NCBI GenBank assembly: GCA_024641205.1
Contig: JAHEDM010000137.1
Span: 1 to 6,973, forward strand
Direction of reading: 5' to 3'
From: Actinomycetes bacterium
GTDB lineage: Bacteria > Actinomycetota > Acidimicrobiia > Spongiisociales > UBA4744
DNA: 6,973 nucleotides
Shown: in pieces, positions 1 through 4,507 of the stretch
Position numbering within the stretch: the first letter of the stretch is position 1
How the letters are laid out: each line of letters opens with the position of its first letter
The notes under the pieces: model-generated
The model's database searches: none
Told to the model about the DNA's origin: nothing
What the model saw: only the letters and a program-made list of their open reading frames with translations
Position numbers and translations under genes: made by a program

Positions 1-522
1 CTGGATGGCCACCCAGGCCGAATGGTCGACCGCTCGGCGGACCGGGAGCGACGACGGCATGGCTTCGAGTTCATCGGCGATCTCGGTGATAGCTCCCCAC
101 TCCTGGGCATGATCCATCAGATCGAGCACCCGATCCAGGTTATGGGTGCCGAGCACCACGTCTACCCACGGGGCTCGTTCCCGAACCAGCTCACGGTCTT
201 TCTGGGCCGCGCACCCGCCGACCACCAACAGCAGACCGGGATTGCGATCTTTGAGTTGTTTGAGGTGGCCGAGATTGCCGTACAGGCGGTTGTCGGCGTT
301 CTCGCGGATAGTGCACGTGTTGATGAACACAACGTCTGCCGACTGATCATCCTCCACCGGTCGCATCCCGTCCGATTCGAACATACCGGCGATGCGCTCA
401 CTGTCATGCTCATTCATCTGACACCCAAACGTCCGGACGAAATAGCCCTGTCCAGCACGGGTGGGCAGGCGACGCTCCTTGCGTCGCACAGTCGGATCGG
501 CGAGCTCCACCGTCTCAGCCAT
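1..522 (-). CDS. miaB: tRNA-2-methylthio-N6-dimethylallyladenosine synthase MiaB (partial, N-terminal 174 residues)
   Basis: Radical-SAM methylthiotransferase that adds a methylthio group to N6-isopentenyl-adenosine 37 of tRNAs reading UNN codons; cytoplasmic, with two 4Fe-4S clusters. Translating the minus strand from the ATG at 520-522 gives an uninterrupted frame to the window edge. The N-terminal UPF0004 domain is clear: Y27-F-V-R-T-F-G-C-Q-M-N-E-H-D-S-E-R, then N-T-C-T-I-R-E-N-A (68-76), then V-V-G-G-C-A-A-Q (100-107). The three auxiliary-cluster cysteines are C34, C70 and C104. The frame leaves the window at S-A-W-V-A-I-Q, just where the radical-SAM CxxxCxxC motif is expected, so that motif cannot be seen. 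The ATG lies 2 nt after the rny stop, and a weak GGTGAG touches it, so translation probably depends on coupling to rny. The first 26 residues are charged and poorly conserved in type. RimO and MtaB are the alternatives; T-F-G-C-Q-M-N-E and N-T-C-T-I-R-E-N-A favour MiaB. Confidence 0.96.
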   Translation of the reverse strand, partial: MAETVELADPTVRRKERRLPTRAGQGYFVRTFGCQMNEHDSERIAGMFESDGMRPVEDDQSADVVFINTCTIRENADNRLYGNLGHLKQLKDRNPGLLLVVGGCAAQKDRELVRERAPWVDVVLGTHNLDRVLDLMDHAQEWGAITEIADELEAMPSSLPVRRAVDHSAWVAIQ

Positions 523-524
523 GC

Positions 525-2066
525 TCACCGGGCGTAGTCCGTTACGCGTAGCTCACGGATCACGGTCACCTGGATCTGACCGGGGTATTGCAGGTCCTCT
601 TCGAGGCGCTTGGCGATGCGCCTGGCCAGGTCCGATGCTCCGAGATCGTCGACCGCTCCTGGATCAACCACCACCCGCACTTCGCGTCCGGCCTGCATGG
701 CAAAGACCTTCTCAACTCCATCAAAGTCCAATGCCAGTTTTTCGAGACGCTCCAGACGCCGCACGTATGACTCCAGCGCCTCCCGGCGGGCCCCTGGCCG
801 GGCGGCAGAGACAGCATCGGCCGCCTGGACCAGAACAGCCACCAACGTGCGGGGCTCGACTTCGTTGTGGTGCGCTTCAATCCCGTGCACGATGGCCGGA
901 TCTTCCCCGAAGCGGCGGGCAATCTCGGCGCCGATCAAAGCGTGAGAACCTTCAACCTCGTGGGTGACTGCCTTGCCGATGTCATGCAACAACGCCGCCC
1001 GCTTGGCTTCAACGGGGTCGATCTGCAGTTCGGTGGCCAACATGCCGGCCACATGGGCGGCTTCGACGAGGTGGTTCAGGACATTCTGACCGTAGGAGGT
1101 CCGGTACTTCAAGCGGCCTAGCAATGTCACCAGCTCCGGGTGGAGACGGGAGATGCCGACTTCGAGGAGGGCCCACTCACCTGCGTCCCGCACGCTCTGC
1201 TCAACCTCTGCCTGCGCCTTTTCGTATGCTTCTTCGATCGAGGCCGGGTGGATGCGTCCGTCGGCCACCAACCGCTCGAGAGCAATCCTTGCCACCTCCC
1301 GGCGCACCGGGTCGAACGAGGCAACCGAAACGGCCTCAGGCGTATCGTCGACGACCAGATTGACCCCCGTGGTCGCTTCGAACGCTCGAATGTTGCGCCC
1401 TTCCCGGCCGATGATCCGACCCTTCATGTCGTCGGTAGGAAGCTCGACCACCGAAACTGTCGTCTCCGTGACGACCTCAGACGCCAACCGTTGAATAGCC
1501 GTCGTCAAGATTCGCCTGGCCCGCCGATCGGCTTCCTCACGGGCTTTGATCTCCATATCGCGGACCAGGATCATCGCCTCGCGCCGCGCTTCGTCCTTCA
1601 CCTGTTCGAGCAGCTGTTCCTTGGCTGCATTGGCGTCGAACCCGGCCAACCGTTGGAGTTCGTTGCGGGCCTGTTCCTTGATCTGGTCGGCTTCGGCTCG
1701 TGAGGTAGACGCCTCCTGTTCACGGTGAATGAGCATCTGCTCACGTTGGGCGAGGTTGCCGGCTCGTTGCTCCAGCGTCTGTTCGCGCTGGTTGAGCCGC
1801 TCCTCGGAGGACTTCACCTCCAGCCGCCGGTGCTCGAGCGCGGCTTCCTCCCGCTCGCGATATGCCTCAGCCTTGGCGCGCCCTTCGTCCTCTGCTCGGC
1901 CCAGCACCCGCTGGGCTTCCTGCCGAGCTTGCGACACGACACCTTCAGCCGAAGTATCGGCGTTGACCTTCGAGCGTCGCGATCGGTTACGGAACGCGAA
2001 GAACCCGGAGATCAGGCCAATCGCTAGAGCGACGATACCGACGATGATCGTAGTGACCACATCCAT
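525..2066 (-). CDS. rny: Ribonuclease Y
   Basis: Membrane-anchored endoribonuclease that starts bulk mRNA decay and processes selected transcripts in bacteria lacking or supplementing RNase E. At 513 aa it has near-typical family length. Order of domains: one N-terminal transmembrane helix (about residues 3-25, rich in I, V, A, G), a basic stop-transfer patch (R-N-R-S-R-R), a long Glu/Arg/Gln coiled coil (about 40-190), a KH RNA-binding domain with G-R-I-I-G-R-E-G-R-N-I-R at 216-227, and an HD domain with L-L-H-D-I-G-K-A (H361, D362), H332, H338, E-A-H-H (H399, H400) and the A-D-A-V-S-A-A-R-P-G-A motif around D417. It ends in the usual Y-P-G-Q-I-Q-V-T-V-I-R-E. The ATG at 2064-2066 was chosen because it puts the membrane helix at the extreme N-terminus and has AGGGA just upstream. 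The frame stays open to 2129, but those 21 residues are not hydrophobic and overlap a leader hairpin. The stop is 2 nt from miaB, so the two form an operon. Confidence 0.97.
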   Translation of the reverse strand: MDVVTTIIVGIVALAIGLISGFFAFRNRSRRSKVNADTSAEGVVSQARQEAQRVLGRAEDEGRAKAEAYREREEAALEHRRLEVKSSEERLNQREQTLEQRAGNLAQREQMLIHREQEASTSRAEADQIKEQARNELQRLAGFDANAAKEQLLEQVKDEARREAMILVRDMEIKAREEADRRARRILTTAIQRLASEVVTETTVSVVELPTDDMKGRIIGREGRNIRAFEATTGVNLVVDDTPEAVSVASFDPVRREVARIALERLVADGRIHPASIEEAYEKAQAEVEQSVRDAGEWALLEVGISRLHPELVTLLGRLKYRTSYGQNVLNHLVEAAHVAGMLATELQIDPVEAKRAALLHDIGKAVTHEVEGSHALIGAEIARRFGEDPAIVHGIEAHHNEVEPRTLVAVLVQAADAVSAARPGARREALESYVRRLERLEKLALDFDGVEKVFAMQAGREVRVVVDPGAVDDLGASDLARRIAKRLEEDLQYPGQIQVTVIRELRVTDYAR

Positions 2067-2099
2067 CGTCCCTGCTTTCCGGTGACCTCTGAAACAGAA

Positions 2100-2127
2100 A
2101 TGCCGAACTCCTACCGGAGCCCGGCAC
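2100..2127 (-). terminator. Stem-loop in the rny leader (attenuator, terminator or processing hairpin)
   Basis: On the minus strand, GCCGGGCTCC (2116-2125) and GGAGTTCGGC (2102-2111) form a continuous 10-bp RNA stem with two G-U pairs, closed by the 4-nt loop GGTA. One more U-A pair (2126 with 2101) and one G-U pair (2127 with 2100) extend it to 12. The plus strand cannot form it fully because the G-U pairs become A-C mismatches, so the structure belongs to the minus-strand transcript. It is followed by ATTTCTGTTTC, a broken U-tract. It lies about 33 nt before the rny ATG. It could end recA transcripts partially, attenuate rny, or be a decay signal in the rny leader; the sequence does not decide which. 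Confidence 0.5.
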
Positions 2128-2263
2128 ACACATCGTCCGATCGAAGCTCTGGGCTAGGCCATTCGCCTCGCTCGAAACACCTCCTGCATCCAGAGATCCC
2201 TGTTGTATTTCACGAATTCGATTCCAGTTAGCTGTTTTGGTTCATGTTGTGTGTGCTGAGAGC

Positions 2264-2291
2264 ATCGTACCGCGCGAACACCGGTTTGTAA
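2264..2291 (-). promoter_or_regulatory. Weak candidate promoter for rny-miaB
   Basis: On the minus strand a -10-like TACGAT (2264-2269) is preceded by TTACAA (2286-2291) with a 16-bp spacer. The -10 fits TANNNT; the -35 matches TTGACA poorly. It would give rny-miaB a leader of roughly 190 nt containing the 2100-2127 hairpin. Read-through from recA is an equally good explanation for rny expression because no strong terminator separates them. Confidence 0.25.
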
Positions 2292-2346
2292 CGGGCAAGT
2301 TCCCGCCGGTCACCGAGTGGAGCCAGGTACGCACTGAGGGGAGCGC

Positions 2347-3405
2347 CTACTTTTTGTCTGGTTTCGGGTTGGGTTGGGGCGCTTCGTCCTTCGTCTCATC
2401 TGCGACTTCGGTCTCGTCTGCCTCGAGCAAACCGACCGCCTCGAGCACCTTCGCCTGGAGTTGCACCGCGATCTCCGGGTTCTCTCGCAAGAAACGCTTG
2501 GAGTTCTCGCGACCCTGGCCGAGTTGATCATTGTCGTAGGTGTACCAGGCACCGCTCTTCTTCACGATCCCTTGATCCACAGCGACGTCGAGCAGGCTGC
2601 CTTCCCGCGAAATGCCTTCTCCGAACATGATGTCGAACTCGGCCAGACGGAACGGGGGGGCCAGTTTGTTCTTGACCACCTTGGCGCGGACCCGGTTCCC
2701 GACATTCTCCTGTCCGTCTTTGATCGCCTCGATCCTGCGGATGTCAATTCGAACAGTCGAGTAGAACTTGAGGGCTCGTCCGCCCGGAGTTGTCTCCGGG
2801 GATCCAAACATGACACCGATCTTTTCGCGTAGCTGGTTGATGAAGATGGCCGTCGTCTGTGAACGGTGAATGCTTCCGGTCAGCTTGCGGAGAGCCTGCG
2901 ACATCAACCGGGCCTGCAAACCAACGTGTGTGTCACCCATCTCTCCTTCGATCTCGGCGCGCGGGACCAGGGCGGCGACCGAGTCGATCACGACAACATC
3001 GAGGGCTCCAGAACGAATCAACATATCGGTGATCTCCAGAGCCTGCTCACCGGTATCGGGCTGGGAGATCAGCAATTCGTCGACATCGACACCGAGCGCC
3101 CGACAGTAGGTGGGATCGAGGGCGTGCTCGGCATCGACGAAAGCGGCGATTCCCCCGTTGCGCTGCGCTTCCGCCACTACGTGCAGGGCGAGGGTCGTTT
3201 TGCCGCTGCTCTCCGGACCGAAGATCTCGACGACCCGGCCTCGTGGAACGCCGCCGATGCCCAACGCCAGGTCGAGCGACAAAGCCCCGGTCGAAATGGC
3301 CGGCATCCTCTGATGGTGGCTCTCACCAAGTTTCATGATCGCCCCGGTGCCGAACTGCCGTTCGATCTGTGACATGGCCATCTCGAGTGCCTTGTCCCGT
3401 TCCAC
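2347..3405 (-). CDS. recA: Recombinase RecA
   Basis: ATP-dependent strand-exchange protein that forms filaments on single-stranded DNA, drives homologous recombination and triggers LexA self-cleavage in the SOS response. At 352 aa it is typical length, with no intein. Visible motifs: Walker A G-P-E-S-S-G-K-T (63-70), catalytic E93 in D-A-E-H-A-L-D, Walker B with D141 after L-D-V-V-V-I, loop L1 around [12 protein letters not shown] (151-162), loop L2 around [14 protein letters not shown] (196-209), and an acidic C-terminal tail (about 328-345) ending in P-K-P-D-K-K. The start is the GTG at 3403-3405: AAGGGAG lies 5-6 nt upstream and an in-frame TGA lies shortly before it, so no longer form is possible. 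A LexA box within its promoter supports damage induction. It is divergent from the siderophore-interacting gene at 3626 and upstream of rny on the same strand. Confidence 0.99.
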   Translation of the reverse strand: MERDKALEMAMSQIERQFGTGAIMKLGESHHQRMPAISTGALSLDLALGIGGVPRGRVVEIFGPESSGKTTLALHVVAEAQRNGGIAAFVDAEHALDPTYCRALGVDVDELLISQPDTGEQALEITDMLIRSGALDVVVIDSVAALVPRAEIEGEMGDTHVGLQARLMSQALRKLTGSIHRSQTTAIFINQLREKIGVMFGSPETTPGGRALKFYSTVRIDIRRIEAIKDGQENVGNRVRAKVVKNKLAPPFRLAEFDIMFGEGISREGSLLDVAVDQGIVKKSGAWYTYDNDQLGQGRENSKRFLRENPEIAVQLQAKVLEAVGLLEADETEVADETKDEAPQPNPKPDKK

Positions 3406-3434
3406 TGTTGCTCCCTTCTGGATGACTCATGCAT

Positions 3435-3457
3435 ACGCTAGAGCTCGGGTGTGACAG
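3435..3457 (-). promoter_or_regulatory. Possible proximal recA promoter resembling the RecA-NDp (PafBC-type) class
   Basis: On the minus strand CTGTCACAC (3449-3457) is followed by exactly 8 nt and then TAGCGT (3435-3440). The mycobacterial LexA-independent damage promoter has TTGTCRGTG, 8 nt, TANNNT. The TGTC core, the purine after it, the 8-nt spacing and the TANNNT box match; the last three bases of the upstream element and its first T do not. Transcription would start about 20-25 nt before the recA GTG, just leaving room for the ribosome site at 3412-3418. Four upstream-element mismatches make this tentative. Confidence 0.3.
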
Positions 3458-3465
3458 AATCACAC
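3449..3465. repeat. 17-bp palindrome GTGTGA-N5-TCACAC in the recA leader
   Basis: The plus strand reads GTGTGA (3449-3454), CAGAA, TCACAC (3460-3465), two perfect 6-bp inverted arms. The motif resembles a Crp/FNR-family operator (TGTGA-N6-TCACA), but the spacer is 5 rather than 6. It lies downstream of the LexA-regulated recA promoter and overlaps the proximal promoter candidate, so it could be an operator or an RNA hairpin in the leader. Confidence 0.4.
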
Positions 3466-3495
3466 GCCTGTAATCTTATTCCGTACTGCGATGAG

Positions 3496-3524
3496 AATCT
3501 AGTCGAACGTATGTTCGGAACCAA
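3496..3524 (-). promoter_or_regulatory. recA promoter
   Basis: On the minus strand TTGGTT (-35, 3519-3524) and TAGATT (-10, 3496-3501) are separated by exactly 17 bp (3502-3518). Transcription would start near 3488-3490 and give recA a leader of about 85 nt. The LexA box fills the spacer, which is the expected geometry for repression by blocking RNA polymerase. Confidence 0.6.
3504..3517. promoter_or_regulatory. LexA-binding site (SOS box) controlling recA
   Basis: The sequence CGAACGTATGTTCG has two perfect inverted CGAAC/GTTCG half-sites around a 4-bp centre. It fits the Bacillus/actinobacterial LexA consensus CGAAC-RNRY-GTTCG (centre GTAT). It lies about 100 bp before the recA start, inside the spacer of the best recA promoter. 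LexA itself is not in the window. Confidence 0.9.
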
Positions 3525-3566
3525 GTATCAAACACTCGGAGATCCGCCTCGAGACGTTTCCGAGGG

Positions 3567-3603
3567 GGCGGCTACTCTTCGACGAGCCGCCGCCGGAGCG
3601 GCT
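3567..3603 (+). repeat. Competing hairpins before the siderophore-interacting gene
   Basis: The 8-mer GCGGCTAC occurs twice, at 3568-3575 and 3598-3605. Between them AGCCGCC (3585-3591) is complementary to both copies. It can pair with GGCGGCT at 3567-3573 (7 bp, 11-nt loop) or, through AGCCGC, with GCGGCT at 3598-3603 (6 bp, 7-nt loop), but not with both at once. The ribosome site GGGGG (3616-3620) follows 13 nt later. There is no T-run, so any switch would act on translation rather than termination. In GC-rich DNA this may be coincidence. Confidence 0.3.
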
Positions 3604-3625
3604 ACCAGCCAAGACGGGGGTCCTC

Positions 3626-4441
3626 GTGGCAACCAACCACGCCGAGACGAGCCACGGGGAGGCACGTGCCAGGCGTGAGCCACCGCCGTTTCGCCACGTG
3701 ACGGTGCATAGTATCCACCACCTGACCCGCCACCTGGTTGGGGTCACCGTGGCCGGCTCCGACCTCCAAGGGCTGACCATCGAGCAACCCGCGGCCAGTG
3801 TACGCCTGCTCCTCCCGCCGCCCGGCAGGCGAGAGCTCATCATGCCGAGCTGGAACGGCAACGAGTTCCTGCTGCCCGACGGGCAACGACCGGCACTCCG
3901 GACCTTCACGCCCCGCCGGGTTCGCCCCGGCGAAGTGGAGCTCGACCTCGAAATCGTCATCCACGACACGGGCGCCGCTTCCGAGTGGGCCAGCACGGCT
4001 GCGCCCGGGGATTCGGCGGCCATCTCTGGACCCGGGCGCGGCTACGCCGTCGACCATGACGCGTCCGCCTTCCTCCTGGCGGGTGACGAAACCGCGATCC
4101 CCGCCATCAGCCAGCTGCTCGAGGCGCTGCCGACGAAGACGCCGGTGCTGGTCCGCATCGAGGTTGCTCACCCCGATGCCCGGCGCGCTTTGCCGGAGCA
4201 TCCCCGGGCCACCGTCGAATGGTGCGACCTACCGCCCGGCTCACCACCGGGTGACGCGCTCGTTTCCGCCGTTCACAGCGCCGACCTCGACCCGGGCACC
4301 CGGGTCTGGGCGGCCGGGGAGGCCGGAGCGATGCAACGTATCCGCCGTCACCTCTTCGAAGACCGTGCGCTGCCTCGTGCCCGGGCCTCCGTGCGCGGCT
4401 ACTGGAAGCACGGACGCAGGGGCGACTCCGCCGACGCCTGA
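3626..4441 (+). CDS. Siderophore-interacting FAD-binding protein (ViuB/SIP family ferric-siderophore reductase)
   Basis: A 271-residue cytoplasmic flavoprotein of the family that reduces Fe(III)-siderophore complexes to release iron using NAD(P)H. The N-terminal FAD-binding domain (about 22-143) contains R92-T-F-T-P-R-R, the FAD-contacting R-x-Y/F-T-x-R motif, then G-A-A-S-E-W-A-S-T-A-A-P-G-D (116-129) and G-P-G-R-G-Y. The C-terminal SIP domain (about 148-265) has L-L-A-G-D-E-T-A-I-P-A-I (150-161), W-A-A-G-E-A-G-A-M (228-236) and the diagnostic V-R-G-Y-W-K-H-G-R ending (256-264). The GTG start has GGGGG 5 nt upstream. No signal peptide or membrane segment is visible. It ends in TGA and is followed after 66 bp by the aldo/keto reductase on the same strand. 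No siderophore synthesis or uptake gene is nearby and no iron box was found, so the iron role rests on family membership alone. Confidence 0.92.
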   Translation: MATNHAETSHGEARARREPPPFRHVTVHSIHHLTRHLVGVTVAGSDLQGLTIEQPAASVRLLLPPPGRRELIMPSWNGNEFLLPDGQRPALRTFTPRRVRPGEVELDLEIVIHDTGAASEWASTAAPGDSAAISGPGRGYAVDHDASAFLLAGDETAIPAISQLLEALPTKTPVLVRIEVAHPDARRALPEHPRATVEWCDLPPGSPPGDALVSAVHSADLDPGTRVWAAGEAGAMQRIRRHLFEDRALPRARASVRGYWKHGRRGDSADA

Positions 4442-4507
4442 GCGCTCTAGGGTCGGGGAGGAGAGAAACAGGAAGCACCTGTATTTTGCCGACGGGAAAG
4501 GCAGGAA
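4442..4507 (+). other. Short gap between the SIP gene and the aldo/keto reductase
   Basis: The 66-bp gap contains a small hairpin, ACAGG (4468-4472), loop AAGCA, CCTGT (4478-4482), followed by ATTTTG. This is at best a weak terminator or attenuator. The ribosome site AAAGG (4497-4501) comes next, 6 nt before the GTG at 4508. No independent promoter is convincing, so the two genes probably share a transcript. Confidence 0.3.

Larger units (their letters stand above)
2067..2346. other. recA-rny intergenic region, 280 bp, no convincing gene
   Basis: This gap separates the recA stop from the rny start on the minus strand. It holds a strong minus-strand RNA hairpin (2100-2127), a weak promoter candidate (2264-2291), and an AT-richer stretch around 2200-2260 containing an open frame of only 19 codons (2154-2213). 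Another inverted pair, minus-strand ACCGG-CGGG against CCCG...CCGGT (about 2282-2312), lies just after recA but has no following T-run, so it is not a good intrinsic terminator. RecX, often encoded directly after recA, is not here; the gap is too short and no RecX-like frame is present. Confidence 0.6.
3406..3625. other. Divergent control region between recA and the siderophore-interacting gene
   Basis: This 220-bp gap carries the control signals of two divergent genes. The recA side (3406-3530) holds a LexA-box promoter, a palindrome and a possible second proximal promoter. The other side (3560-3605) holds a pair of competing hairpins just before the plus-strand GTG. No DtxR/IdeR- or Fur-type iron box was recognised, although the plus-strand gene belongs to an iron-acquisition family. 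A plus-strand promoter is not obvious; TCGAAC (3503-3508) with TATCAA (3526-3531) at 17-bp spacing is a weak candidate that would overlap the LexA box. Confidence 0.6.

Noticed and set aside
22..537. 171-codon open frame on the plus strand
   Set aside because: It is the complement of miaB, whose minus-strand frame shows all three N-terminal cluster cysteines; the plus-strand product has no recognisable motif.
2067..2129. Upstream in-frame start for rny giving a 534-residue protein
   Set aside because: The extra 21 residues are not hydrophobic, would displace the N-terminal membrane helix, and overlap the leader hairpin; the ATG at 2064-2066 has a nearby AGGGA and fits the family start.
2282..2312. 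Terminator directly after recA
   Set aside because: The inverted pair is interrupted by a 7-nt bulge and has no T-run after it on the minus strand.
3451..3678. 75-codon plus-strand frame across the recA control region
   Set aside because: It covers the LexA box, both hairpin regions and the start of the SIP gene, has no good ribosome site, and its product is low-complexity with no family resemblance.
4468..4488. Intrinsic terminator between the SIP gene and the aldo/keto reductase
   Set aside because: The stem is only 5 bp with one short T-run; too weak to call a terminator, so it is only mentioned in the gap description.
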